IMG/VR virus record: IMGVR_UViG_3300046096_000330 | Span: 1 to 28,554 of that record | Length of the DNA: 28,554 nucleotides | Source: a virus | Reading direction: 5' to 3' (one strand) | In this document: piece after piece, positions 13,894 to 21,554 of the stretch | How positions within the stretch are numbered: position 1 is the first letter of the stretch | Layout of the letters: each line of letters starts with the position of its first letter | Made by a program: the position numbers and the translations under genes | The notes under the pieces: model-generated | Database searches by the model: none | What the model was told of the DNA's origin: nothing | Seen by the model: the letters and a program-made list of their open reading frames with translations, nothing else

Positions 13894-14210
13894 CAGGTAT
13901 TGACTGTAGTCGGAGTATTGAGTGCTGCTTGTTGCTCGATCAACTTTTTCTTTTCGGCGATTTCACTTGCTCTATCGAAGGCCGACGAATCTAGCATCTT
14001 CAGCGTACCGATCGCACGAAGTCTTGTCATACCACCAAGTACCGGATTAGTCGATAAACAATCTGCTAACAGCAACTCATATAGTTTGATGCGCTGGCCA
14101 ATTTGTATCTGAGTTATCTGTTCGGGGGGTAGCGCGTATAATGCGATGACTAGTTTGTACCACGCAAAAAATGTTGCTGGAGATAGAATCAGCTTAGTCT
14201 GATAGACCAT
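13890..14210 (-). CDS. Hypothetical phage protein (106 aa)
   Basis: Mostly helical, with hydrophobic first half (FFAWYKLVIALYAL) and a charged C-terminal half (IAEKKKLIEQQA). The hydrophobic part does not look long enough for a clear membrane segment. It overlaps the upstream gene by 17 bases and the downstream by 4. Probably transcribed from the late-type element near 14641. Function unknown. Confidence 0.65.
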   Translation of the reverse strand: MVYQTKLILSPATFFAWYKLVIALYALPPEQITQIQIGQRIKLYELLLADCLSTNPVLGGMTRLRAIGTLKMLDSSAFDRASEIAEKKKLIEQQAALNTPTTVNTW

Positions 14211-14601
14211 TGATTTTTACAAATGTTAACTTATCACGCGGATCTCCAATGCTCCATACTTCAACTGACTGCTCCCCATCAACACTCTTCTTGGCTAAAT
14301 TTTGGATGTCTGTTGCTGCCATAATAGCCGCGTACACAGTGTCGCTTTGTTTAGCCAACAAATTTCGTTTGTATATCCAGAGTTCTGTATATCTATTGGC
14401 GTCTTCTTTGCGTTTGTACACCAAGTGAGCATCTTTGACTACCCGGATCGTACCTTGGCGGTTCAGGTCTTCTGGTGAGGGGATTTCTGTGTCGTCAGAG
14501 TCACCTTCATTAGATAGTGTAGGCTCTTTCGAGAGTTGAGTTGAAGTGAGCTGCGTAAAAGATACCAGTTCTGCCTCGTGTAGGATTTGTTTGATACGCA
14601 T
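14194..14601 (-). CDS. Conserved phage protein (135 aa)
   Basis: N-terminal MRIKQILHEAELVSF, a Ser/Asp/Glu-rich linker, then TIRVVKDAHLVYKRKEDANR and YTELWIYKRN, a pattern I recall in T4-like phage hypothetical proteins. No catalytic residues are identifiable. First gene of a minus-strand unit following a TAAATA late-type element 40 bases upstream. Function unknown; structural or head-associated roles are possible but unproven. Confidence 0.7.
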   Translation of the reverse strand: MRIKQILHEAELVSFTQLTSTQLSKEPTLSNEGDSDDTEIPSPEDLNRQGTIRVVKDAHLVYKRKEDANRYTELWIYKRNLLAKQSDTVYAAIMAATDIQNLAKKSVDGEQSVEVWSIGDPRDKLTFVKINGLSD

Positions 14602-14635
14602 GAGTAGGATCTACAGTAAAATATTTGTAATTTTA

Positions 14636-14651
14636 TGGTCTATTTACGCTG
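14636..14651 (-). promoter_or_regulatory. T4-type late promoter candidate L1
   Basis: Minus strand GCGTAAATAGACC with TAAATA at 14641-14646, 40 bases before the gene at 14601. It shares the TAAATAG(T)AC core with three other elements in this window. Confidence 0.5.
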
Positions 14652-14711
14652 TAGTACAGTAGCTACACAACTAAGTACAACCATACTCATACCACAACAG
14701 CATTCAAAATA

Positions 14712-15044
14712 GTGAAAACCGAGCAAACGCTAATTCGTAACGGAAAGACATATACATTCTTCCCTGACATTTTGATAGATGACCATGTCAAGGGCTTTTT
14801 GGTGGATATATCCAATTCTGTCATACTAAAGATCATATCAGAGCTGTGGGTAAACTACAACCGAACTTGCGTGAGTGATGCTGCTAATCCACACTACTTC
14901 AGTATATCAATTGCTGAAGTAGTGTCAGATGGTGATAATCAAAAATTATTTGAGTATTACGTAGCGCTGCCAACTAACCAGGTCATAACAAGTGGTGAGC
15001 CACTTGTGTCATTTTGCTCTATTGTTAAAAAACACCGCATGTAA
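14712..15044 (+). CDS. Lone plus-strand hypothetical protein (110 aa)
   Basis: The only convincing plus-strand gene. It reads as an ordinary soluble protein (LIRNGKTYTFFPDILIDDHV; YFSISIAEVVSDGDN) without family motifs I recognise. It starts at a GTG at 14712 with no clear ribosome site, and no consensus promoter is visible upstream, so its expression is uncertain. It ends just before a weak hairpin with a T run (15043-15070) and overlaps the 3' end of the minus gene at 15009 by 36 bases. The minus strand here has no comparable frame. It has the layout of a moron-like insertion. Confidence 0.6.
   Translation: MKTEQTLIRNGKTYTFFPDILIDDHVKGFLVDISNSVILKIISELWVNYNRTCVSDAANPHYFSISIAEVVSDGDNQKLFEYYVALPTNQVITSGEPLVSFCSIVKKHRM
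14891..14925. repeat. Perfect 12-base inverted repeat inside plus-strand gene
   Basis: ACACTACTTCAG (14891-14902) and its exact complement (14914-14925) flank an 11-base loop. It lies in the middle of the lone plus-strand gene and has no T run, so it does not look like a simple terminator. Confidence 0.75.
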
Positions 15045-15338
15045 TCTCGATGGGGACTCTGAGATTTTTTGAGAGAGTAAGCTGTTACCCAATTCAGTAA
15101 ATTCGGGTGGGTCATCTGCAGTAACAATCCCTTGCTCTACACACATTGTTTCAAAGTTGCTGCTCAATGATAATTCGTGTGCCGTGGCGTCTACGGTCAA
15201 TAGACCAGCTCGTGCAAATGTGTCCGTAAACGCTTGAGTCTTACGATTCAACATCGCCGAACTATACCCATCACCCGACGAGTCTCTGGATGCCCAGAGT
15301 TGGGCCAAGAGAACCTTCTGGAGATTGGATAGTGTCAT
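15009..15338 (-). CDS. Conserved phage protein, possible winged-helix (109 aa)
   Basis: Helix-rich N-terminus (LQKVLLAQLWASRDSS), then AGLLTVDATAHELSLS and a DDPPEFTELGNSLLS stretch. The 'helix, L-T-strand, LT-x-GN-LL' order looks like the winged-helix-like conserved phage proteins I recall, which are of unknown role. It overlaps the next upstream gene by 4 bases and its last codons overlap the plus-strand gene. Function unknown. Confidence 0.7.
   Translation of the reverse strand: MTLSNLQKVLLAQLWASRDSSGDGYSSAMLNRKTQAFTDTFARAGLLTVDATAHELSLSSNFETMCVEQGIVTADDPPEFTELGNSLLSQKISESPSRLHAVFFNNRAK
15043..15070 (+). terminator. Weak intrinsic terminator candidate after the plus-strand gene
   Basis: AATCTC (15043-15048), a 12-base loop, GAGATT (15061-15066) and a run of T to 15070. 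Six-base stem with only three G-C pairs; it begins one base before the gene's stop codon ends. Confidence 0.4.
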
Positions 15339-15709
15339 TTTGACTTTTTGGAGTTGCGAGGTACCAAGTCATCGCCGACCTTAAATGCTGTAGTATCAGC
15401 ATCCTGGATAATTTCATATGTCGTGCTGTCTATTGGTGGTGATTTCTTTGGGACTTTTTTGTCAAAAAGCGACTTGAGTGTAGGGACTGGATTACTCGGT
15501 TGGGGTAGCTCGTCCAAGAATTTTCCAAAAGTGTCAACACTTTCTGTTACGGCTAGTTGTTGTTGATACTCGTCGATAATAGGAAACGCTTGTACTACAC
15601 TGTTGCGTGTATCAGTCGAAATTTGGTCGGCGACATGGCGGTCAAGTGTCACACTGTGGATGGTATTATTAACCATCACAATGTATGCGGAAGTAGAGGT
15701 AGAAGGCAT
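15335..15709 (-). CDS. Hypothetical late protein (124 aa)
   Basis: Soluble, mainly polar. It has VNNTIHSVTLDRHVADQIST near the N-terminus and a C-terminal part rich in Lys, Pro and Ser. No catalytic signature. Preceded by the late-type element near 15735 (26 bases). Overlaps the next gene by 4 bases. Function unknown. Confidence 0.65.
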   Translation of the reverse strand: MPSTSTSAYIVMVNNTIHSVTLDRHVADQISTDTRNSVVQAFPIIDEYQQQLAVTESVDTFGKFLDELPQPSNPVPTLKSLFDKKVPKKSPPIDSTTYEIIQDADTTAFKVGDDLVPRNSKKSK

Positions 15710-15732
15710 ATATGTATATGTGAATGTATTGT

Positions 15733-15746
15733 ACTATTTAGAGGTA
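15733..15746 (-). promoter_or_regulatory. T4-type late promoter candidate L2
   Basis: Minus strand CCTCTAAATAGTAC with TAAATA at 15735-15740, 26 bases before the start at 15709. It overlaps the last codons of the gene at 15738. Confidence 0.55.
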
Positions 15747-16055
15747 AAGCTCCCACGACTTGTGGAGAATACCTGTTCCTGTCTTTGAAATTTTATATGA
15801 GGCTTTCTTCACCAATTGATCAACCAAATACTGTGTCTCAGCTATCGTTTTCTTGTCTTCGGCGGTAAATGTTAGTACTTTTCGCTGATATGGAGGCAGT
15901 TTGATAATTTCTTCAAACTTTTTATTGCTTGGTATAGCAATTGCGAGTTTATTTTTAGTATTGAATGCTAACATACCAACAGCAAATCCAGCAGCCATCT
16001 GGAGCAGGGTTCCTGATAGTGAGGAGGCTTCTTGAAGTACTGTGTCTAATTTCAT
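15738..16055 (-). CDS. Hypothetical protein, hydrophobic N-terminal third (105 aa)
   Basis: A hydrophobic segment, SLSGTLLQMAAGFAVGMLAF at about residues 12-31, could be a membrane or buried helix. The remainder is polar and basic. It overlaps the outer spanin gene by 4 bases and continues the spanin unit. It could belong to the lysis module, for example as a membrane protein, but no family is recognised. Confidence 0.6.
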   Translation of the reverse strand: MKLDTVLQEASSLSGTLLQMAAGFAVGMLAFNTKNKLAIAIPSNKKFEEIIKLPPYQRKVLTFTAEDKKTIAETQYLVDQLVKKASYKISKTGTGILHKSWELYL

Positions 16056-16345
16056 TTTGGGGCTACTCGTGATGCATTTACCCCACCTAACAGAACTTCT
16101 AGTTGATTTGCGTATGTTTGCAGTTGAAGTATCGTGATCTGATACGCACGCACAACTACCTCAGGAGGCGTATCAGGCGCAAGTGTTGTAAGTTCAAGTG
16201 TTGGTCTAGGTGGGACTTCGATTACAGGCTGTGGTATTACTACTGGAATGTCCACAGTCTGTGTCTCGACTCGAACCAATCCACCAGTGGTGCTACATCC
16301 GAGTAGTAGCGATACTAGTAGTGTGCTTACAATTATTTTGACCAT
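16052..16345 (-). CDS. Outer-membrane spanin lipoprotein (o-spanin, Rz1-like) (97 aa)
   Basis: Signal peptide with hydrophobic core TLLVSLLLG and a lipobox LLGC at residues 13-16, then STTGG and a Pro/Val-rich region (IPVVIPQPVIEVPPRP), then a short helical C-terminus. This is the build of an outer-membrane o-spanin, which after cleavage is lipidated on the Cys. It starts inside the inner-spanin gene (overlap 13 bases), the normal arrangement for Rz/Rz1. Together they fuse inner and outer membranes at lysis, so the host is Gram-negative. Confidence 0.85.
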   Translation of the reverse strand: MVKIIVSTLLVSLLLGCSTTGGLVRVETQTVDIPVVIPQPVIEVPPRPTLELTTLAPDTPPEVVVRAYQITILQLQTYANQLEVLLGGVNASRVAPK

Positions 16346-16761
16346 TTGAGTGCTTCTTTATCTTTAAGAGCTTCCAGAGCCTGTGTACACGTCTGGGGCT
16401 GAGTTGGTTGTGCTCTGAGAGCGGCTATGGTTCGTTCTGATGCTGCGAAGCGCTCCCGAGCGATTGACTCAGCGCTACTAATTTTAGTCTGTTGATCTTT
16501 TGTAGCCTTACTCAATTTTTCAATTGCAGTATTTTGGATAGCCAGTGATGTTTTGAATTGAGTAGCTTGAGTAGCATTTAGCTCTTGAGCTACGGTGAGT
16601 TCTGTCGCTTGTTGATGCAACTTCACTTCAAGTGAATCAATCTCTCTGTGCGCGATTTTTAGCGCTGTGTACATACCAAAGATGACCGCTGAGACTGCGA
16701 GTGCAGCCCAGACAGCCATTGGTACTCGTTTAAGAGCAGCTAGTATTAGGGTAATAGTCAT
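16333..16761 (-). CDS. Inner-membrane spanin (i-spanin, Rz-like) (142 aa)
   Basis: N-terminal membrane segment (VPMAVWAALAVSAVIFGMYT, about 13-32) followed by a long coiled-coil region (about 38-118, rich in Lys, Glu, Gln and Ala) and a short Cys-containing tail. This is the Rz layout, with the C-terminus in the periplasm. The partner lipoprotein gene overlaps its end. Lies directly downstream of DNA polymerase and behind a late-type element 28 bases upstream. No endolysin or holin is visible nearby. Confidence 0.8.
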   Translation of the reverse strand: MTITLILAALKRVPMAVWAALAVSAVIFGMYTALKIAHREIDSLEVKLHQQATELTVAQELNATQATQFKTSLAIQNTAIEKLSKATKDQQTKISSAESIARERFAASERTIAALRAQPTQPQTCTQALEALKDKEALKWSK

Positions 16762-16785
16762 TCCTGAAGTCCACGAAGGTTGTGG

Positions 16786-16800
16786 TACTATTTATCCCTA
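16786..16800 (-). promoter_or_regulatory. T4-type late promoter candidate L3, best match
   Basis: Minus strand GGGATAAATAGTACC: GATAAATA at the -10 position is 7 of 8 with T4's TATAAATA. TAAATA is at 16789-16794, 28 bases before the spanin start and within the short gap after the polymerase stop. Confidence 0.6.
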
Positions 16801-16806
16801 CATTGT

Positions 16807-19800
16807 TCAGAAAGAAAATTCTGATTCGTAGGCCTTACTCTGGCGAGTCGGTACTTGTCTGGGAATTGAATCAAACATATTATGCAACATATTATCGACC
16901 AACATTCCGACGTGGCGTTGGCGATCGATTCTATCAACAAATTCGTCTTTGAACCACTGAGGAATCAGCTCCTCGTCTGTTGGAACAGCAATCGCCTTAA
17001 ACATGCGGCCGGCGTGTTCCATATCATACTTCAACTTGAAAATCTTAATTTTCATGCCACTCGAAATTAATAGCGATTCAGTGTCGCTGGCGGCTTGTCT
17101 AAAATCATTATATAGAATCGATGCTGATACGTGGCCAGGCAGTCGGGTGGTCGGGAAGTCTCGGAACGTGGCTGTGTACTGTTCAATTCCTTTGATACCT
17201 TTTGGAAGGCCGAGATCCATCAGATCAATTTCGTCGATCATCTCATCTCGATACTCCATAATAAAATCATCGAGTTCAGTATCCGAAGCACCAGTCAGCA
17301 TTTTGTGGCACGTAGATCGCAGGAATGCCTTGACAGGGCGGGGTGTAGTAGTCTTGCGCATGTCGACCCCCATAGCCTTCAATTCATCCTTAGCCTTACC
17401 TTCTTTGTCGATCACATGGATGACATATCGCTTCTTCTGAATGAAGAACCCTCTGTCTGCGACCAATTCTCTTCCTGATGATAGCAGGGTATCGAAACCA
17501 GGTGTGCATAAGAATGCAGTACGACAGAACTCAGGTAGAGAAGCGTTTAATTCATCACCAATAGCATCCGCAAGTTTGATAATTTGTTTACTTGATAGTG
17601 CGCGGTCGCCTATGAGTGGCTTTAGGGTAACATAACCTGAATCAGTATCCCCGGCTAGTAAACATGGGGATGCTATTTCACCTCGTAGGGCACGAGGATC
17701 TTCATCATCAACAATCGGATCAATGTTGTAATTACCATCAATAATCTCACACAATTTCCGACACTGATGCCTAAGCAGGGCACGTCCGGTAGCAGTAATA
17801 CTCTGTCCCATTCGCTTATCATAATATCGGAAGTTTTGATTCAGTAGTGCACCATAAAATGAATTTAATTTTATCTTCAGGATGTAAGACTGCATTTCAT
17901 TATATACCGCAGAATACTGCGCATCAGCCAGTAACTTTGACAACTCATCTACACGCGATTTGCTGATATTGCCGCCAGCTAGTTCTGCACTGATCATCAC
18001 TATATCACCAAGCGCAGTTGAGTGTAGCTTTTGGTGTTGTTTTCTAGATGTGTACCATCCCGACAACAGTGCAGGGATGATACCGTGCATACTTTGATCA
18101 AATACAGTCCCGTATGATGATATGCTCCACTTATTAGCAACAAACAGTGACTTCCAACCAGTCATTGTCTTAGTCTCAACTGAACCATCACGCTCCCATC
18201 TGAATGTCAACTCGTCGTCAATATTCTCATCGAAGCATCTCCATGCATCCCCATTACTAACAAACTGTCCTTGAATTGTTTCAGGACTAACATTCAGCAG
18301 CCGTGCACATGTTGGATACAGGGAGCTAAAATCGAAACATACGATCCACTCCTGCATTCCTGTTTGTGGAACCAACACATATGCGCCGGCTGCTTGGCCT
18401 TGTTCATCTAACTGCTTCGTATCAGGCACGCGCATTCCAAGCTCATACCAACAGTAGTTGTTCACTGACATCTCTGCAGCCCGAACAGTACCAACAATAT
18501 TCTTGAAGTGACATGTAGACTGGTGGATAAACGCATTTGCTTGAGCAATGAATTTATACTTCTTATCTAACTCTCGAAGAATTTCCGTGTCGCGGCAATT
18601 ATAACGCACGAACTTACTGAAGTTATTGTTATACAGATGATGTAAGGTACCTTCGTATTCAAGCTTCTTGAACCGCTCACCCAAGTGGTCTTGTGAAACA
18701 GTTTCCAAGTTCCATGAGTCTCGATCCTCTACAGTGAACTTCTTGAATAACTCCATGTAGTCGAGCGTAACGCGGCCATCAAACTGAACAAACAATTGCT
18801 CCTGAAAAAATACTTCCTTTGTCTGGAACCAAGGTGGTTTACCTTTAGGGAACGACATCATTTGTAGCCACTCCTTGCCTAGGACAATTTCAACTCGTTT
18901 AGCAAAGTATGGATCATCGAATCGTGAAGAGTTCCAACCGGCCAATAGATCAGATTGCTGAATCTCCTCAACAGAGCGAGTTAGCAACTCAGTCTCATTC
19001 TTACAGAATACAATTTCTACTTTGGATTCAATATCATCAAAAAGACTGTAGTCAAACAGTTCTTCGATGTTGCATCCTGTCCAAGACTTCGGAGGAACGG
19101 AAAAGATTACGTACTCATCCTTCCATGTGTGGTAGAAGGCGATTGAGTTTAGTGGTGCGTACGGATTGAGTGGTGAGCTGAACCCGATTGGTCCATCGTA
19201 TGTGTACAGTGAGTTTTTAATTGCTACCCACTTTTTTACTGGCTCGTCCCACACCTCCATGTCAGGATCGCTCCTGTATTCTTGAAGATCCCAGACTGCA
19301 GCTTCAAATGATTCACCACCCTGTTGTCGGATCTTAATTTTATGATCTGAGTCATACTTCTTGGGGCGGTAGTCAACCTCAATGTCGTAGTATGTTGTAT
19401 TGACGTGGGGTAGCTCACACTTGTAATACAGTGCACTAAGTGCCTTGAGCTCTGGAGGGATGTCACTCTCGAATAACTCAAGATCGATGGGCTTGCTGTC
19501 GATAAATTTCGAAAACTCTTTTTTGTTATCGAACTCGAGTTCATATAGATCATCACCAAACATTGAGCTATGCTTTCGGGTGTCGTCGAGTGCCCGAGTG
19601 GCCAGACCTAGGAATTTCTTTAGAACAGAATCGGGGGTACCCTCTTCTACACTATCACTAAACTCGGTGTGGTATCTATACCAATCACTACACTTGATGA
19701 AGCAATTGTACTGCGCTCGTACTGTCTTGATTGTGGGAGCAGGACTATCTGGCGTGCGTCTCTGCTCCCAGATAGTGATGTTATCGAAATGGCGGCTGGC

Positions 19801-19812
19801 GGCAAGGTACAT
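16807..19812 (-). CDS. Family B DNA polymerase with proofreading domain (1001 aa)
   Basis: Replicative polymerase. The 3'-5' exonuclease has Exo I at YYDIEVDY (D143, E145), Exo II in GWNSSRFDD (D299) and Exo III in YNCRDTE (D408). The polymerase domain has motif A DFSSLYP (about 494-500), motif B KIKLNSFYGALL (about 646-656), motif C GDTDSG (D722, D724) and KKRY near 810. Motif order is like T4 gp43, though this is about 100 residues longer. The start has no clear ribosome site and lies 28 bases from the hairpin at 19841-19871. Followed by the spanins. Confidence 0.95.
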   Translation of the reverse strand: MYLAASRHFDNITIWEQRRTPDSPAPTIKTVRAQYNCFIKCSDWYRYHTEFSDSVEEGTPDSVLKKFLGLATRALDDTRKHSSMFGDDLYELEFDNKKEFSKFIDSKPIDLELFESDIPPELKALSALYYKCELPHVNTTYYDIEVDYRPKKYDSDHKIKIRQQGGESFEAAVWDLQEYRSDPDMEVWDEPVKKWVAIKNSLYTYDGPIGFSSPLNPYAPLNSIAFYHTWKDEYVIFSVPPKSWTGCNIEELFDYSLFDDIESKVEIVFCKNETELLTRSVEEIQQSDLLAGWNSSRFDDPYFAKRVEIVLGKEWLQMMSFPKGKPPWFQTKEVFFQEQLFVQFDGRVTLDYMELFKKFTVEDRDSWNLETVSQDHLGERFKKLEYEGTLHHLYNNNFSKFVRYNCRDTEILRELDKKYKFIAQANAFIHQSTCHFKNIVGTVRAAEMSVNNYCWYELGMRVPDTKQLDEQGQAAGAYVLVPQTGMQEWIVCFDFSSLYPTCARLLNVSPETIQGQFVSNGDAWRCFDENIDDELTFRWERDGSVETKTMTGWKSLFVANKWSISSYGTVFDQSMHGIIPALLSGWYTSRKQHQKLHSTALGDIVMISAELAGGNISKSRVDELSKLLADAQYSAVYNEMQSYILKIKLNSFYGALLNQNFRYYDKRMGQSITATGRALLRHQCRKLCEIIDGNYNIDPIVDDEDPRALRGEIASPCLLAGDTDSGYVTLKPLIGDRALSSKQIIKLADAIGDELNASLPEFCRTAFLCTPGFDTLLSSGRELVADRGFFIQKKRYVIHVIDKEGKAKDELKAMGVDMRKTTTPRPVKAFLRSTCHKMLTGASDTELDDFIMEYRDEMIDEIDLMDLGLPKGIKGIEQYTATFRDFPTTRLPGHVSASILYNDFRQAASDTESLLISSGMKIKIFKLKYDMEHAGRMFKAIAVPTDEELIPQWFKDEFVDRIDRQRHVGMLVDNMLHNMFDSIPRQVPTRQSKAYESEFSF

Positions 19813-19836
19813 TGAATTTGGTACTGAATTAGAAAA

Positions 19837-19871
19837 TGAAAAACCTCACCTAGCATTATCAGGTGAGGTTT
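19837..19871 (-). terminator. Rho-independent terminator after queD
   Basis: AAACCTCACCT (19841-19851) and its exact complement (19861-19871) make an 11-base stem with a 9-base loop. On the minus strand the stem is followed by TTTTTCATTTT. It closes the long unit that ends with queD and lies just ahead of the polymerase start. Confidence 0.85.
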
Positions 19872-19891
19872 GGGTGTGGGCTAGGTCGTGA

Positions 19892-20395
19892 TTATTCAGC
19901 AAATAGATCCTCATTCCACTCGCGGTGCCCTTCTCGGAGCGCCATGTTGGTTTGAGTTTCACGAATTTCAACTTTGTAGCACCAGATGCGTTCTGCTTCG
20001 GTGGCCCCTAGATAATCGGGGATGTACACACCATTCATGTATTTGTACAACATATCTGCCAATAGCTCACACCCTACATGAGGAACAACCGTCAGATCCA
20101 ACAATCCATCATCATTCATCTGCTGGTAACGCCTGAGATCTGGGTCGTCGGCGGCGATTAGAGTTTTGTGGTCAAACTGGTCCTTGAGAATTTGCTTGAG
20201 CTCTTTGAACCCAGAGAAGTCGGCTACCCAGTTTCGACGATCGAGAGTATTGGACCCAAAGTAGAATTTAATCGATAGACTATACCCATGGTTTTTAGAA
20301 CAATGGGTATCTGCCCGCCATTGTTTGTAGGCTACTGGAAACTCGTCGATGTATTCTTTAGTGGATGTAAATTTATAGGCAACTGGTTGGTACAT
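19892..20395 (-). CDS. queD: QueD-like 6-carboxytetrahydropterin synthase (167 aa)
   Basis: Second enzyme of the 7-deazaguanine pathway: converts dihydroneopterin triphosphate to 6-carboxytetrahydropterin. Visible features are the Cys in HCSKNHGY, followed by NWVADFSGFKELK, QFDHKTLI (the catalytic His region, like LDH) and a late VEIRET, all as in QueD. One departure: the zinc HGH motif reads HGY here. Start is the ATG at 20395; a longer frame upstream overlaps the small gene at 20395-20559 and is basic and unlike QueD. The stop is 21 bases before the terminator. Confidence 0.8.
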   Translation of the reverse strand: MYQPVAYKFTSTKEYIDEFPVAYKQWRADTHCSKNHGYSLSIKFYFGSNTLDRRNWVADFSGFKELKQILKDQFDHKTLIAADDPDLRRYQQMNDDGLLDLTVVPHVGCELLADMLYKYMNGVYIPDYLGATEAERIWCYKVEIRETQTNMALREGHREWNEDLFAE

Positions 20396-20559
20396 TATTG
20401 GGAGTCCTCTTCTTCTTGAGTAGGAGACTCTTCGGCGTCTACCCACTCGTGTTTGTGTTGTTTAATTCCGAAGATTCGATCCCAACCATCTCGATACGAA
20501 TCAGATGGTGTTTTTGAGATCAGCGCGTCCCCAGTAATATCGTTATGGGCTGTTGTCAT
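20395..20559 (-). CDS. Small conserved phage protein (54 aa)
   Basis: Short frame starting MTTAHNDITGDALISKTPSD, with a following YRDGWDRIFGIKQHKHEW and an acidic tail. I recall this 'NDITGD ... WDRIFG' layout as a small protein present in many phages, of unknown role. It overlaps folE by 4 bases (ATGA) and queD by one base (TAATG), so it is translationally coupled to both. Confidence 0.75.
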   Translation of the reverse strand: MTTAHNDITGDALISKTPSDSYRDGWDRIFGIKQHKHEWVDAEESPTQEEEDSQ

Positions 20560-21248
20560 GCTAATTTTTGACGGGCGATGGCTAAAAATTCAGAACGAAC
20601 GCTGGCATTCTCAATAAACTTTCCACTCATCGCACAGGTAGTCGTGTCAGATGCAGTATCTCTTGCACCTCGAGTAGACATACACAGGTGGGCCATGGAA
20701 GCAAACACCGCAACGTCTTCTGATTGAGTTACAAATTTAACTGCTTCTAAGATTTGATGAGTCAAGCGCTCTTGAACTTGTGGTCGTGCAGCGAAGAAGT
20801 TCGCAATTCGACTCAACTTCGACAATCCAAGCACTTTATCTGTTGGAATGTAAGCAATCACGATTGAGGGTTGATTTAAACCGCCCGCAGGAATTATGGA
20901 TAAAAGGTGATGTTCGCATTGGGAAGCCGCTGAAACTGCGACTGCAACAAACTCCTCAGGAGCGGACATTTTATTATTCACAGTCGTACATTTCGGAAAG
21001 TTGTTATAGTCCAATCCCCACATCATGTCATCCACCCACATCTTAGCTACTCGCATCGGGGTCTCAGTCAGACTGTCATCCGTCAAGTCCAATCCCAGCG
21101 CCTCAAGCATCGCCTTAGTGCTAGCTTCAATTACGGCTATTTTATCCGATCTTGAACTAGTTACCTGACTTGTGGTAGGGGTCTCGAGTCCAATTGCCTT
21201 CAAGTGGGCGTGTACTTGGAAACCAAGTGCTTTGTCTGTGCTTGCCAT
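20556..21248 (-). CDS. folE: GTP cyclohydrolase I (FolE) (230 aa)
   Basis: Converts GTP to dihydroneopterin triphosphate, the entry to folate and to 7-deazaguanine synthesis. The zinc and active-site motifs are SQCEHHLLSI (C111, H113/H114) and HLCMSTRGARD (C189); other family hallmarks are YIPTDKVLGLSKLSRI and RPQVQERLTHQI. Length is normal. It lies immediately ahead of a small protein and queD, so the likely aim is preQ0-type base synthesis; supplying folate with DHFR is the alternative. Confidence 0.93.
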   Translation of the reverse strand: MASTDKALGFQVHAHLKAIGLETPTTSQVTSSRSDKIAVIEASTKAMLEALGLDLTDDSLTETPMRVAKMWVDDMMWGLDYNNFPKCTTVNNKMSAPEEFVAVAVSAASQCEHHLLSIIPAGGLNQPSIVIAYIPTDKVLGLSKLSRIANFFAARPQVQERLTHQILEAVKFVTQSEDVAVFASMAHLCMSTRGARDTASDTTTCAMSGKFIENASVRSEFLAIARQKLA

Positions 21249-21270
21249 ATTGTATGTTCTTTCTATATTG

Positions 21271-21552
21271 TTAAATTAATTGAATGCCTGAAACTTCTTG
21301 CAGGTATTGTTTTTCAAATTCTGGATGAGGTGCGTGCTTCAACACCACAAACTTGGTGTCAAGATCAAAGTCTTCCGCATTGTTATTAGCCATAAAGATG
21401 GGTAACAGTGCCATCCCAGCACCGCCTTTGCCGTCTGGCACCAGTTGAATCTTGCGAACTTTTTTTAGGCTGAGTTTGTCCGTGCCAAATGATCCTGAAT
21501 CCTGGGCGATCCATTCTACTCCGGTTGTCAATAAAATTGAAACTACTTGCAT
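21271..21552 (-). CDS. Conserved small phage protein (93 aa)
   Basis: Mostly beta-like: KVRKIQLVPDGKGGAGMALLPIFM, then an acidic segment and an LQEVSGIQLI end. Similar small beta-rich proteins ending in SGIQ or SGIV are, as I recall, common hypothetical genes in T4-like phages. Located 2 bases from the ATPase gene. Function unknown. Confidence 0.65.
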   Translation of the reverse strand: MQVVSILLTTGVEWIAQDSGSFGTDKLSLKKVRKIQLVPDGKGGAGMALLPIFMANNNAEDFDLDTKFVVLKHAPHPEFEKQYLQEVSGIQLI

Positions 21553-21554
21553 AC

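Noticed and set aside
13279-15709. An intron interrupting a late gene near the plus-strand gene
   Set aside because: No split gene was seen on either side: both neighbouring minus genes are complete with own starts or stops.
17003-17635. Plus-strand open frames across the polymerase gene
   Set aside because: They run antisense through strongly conserved polymerase codons and have no ribosome site or family-like sequence; such shadows occur opposite most genes here.
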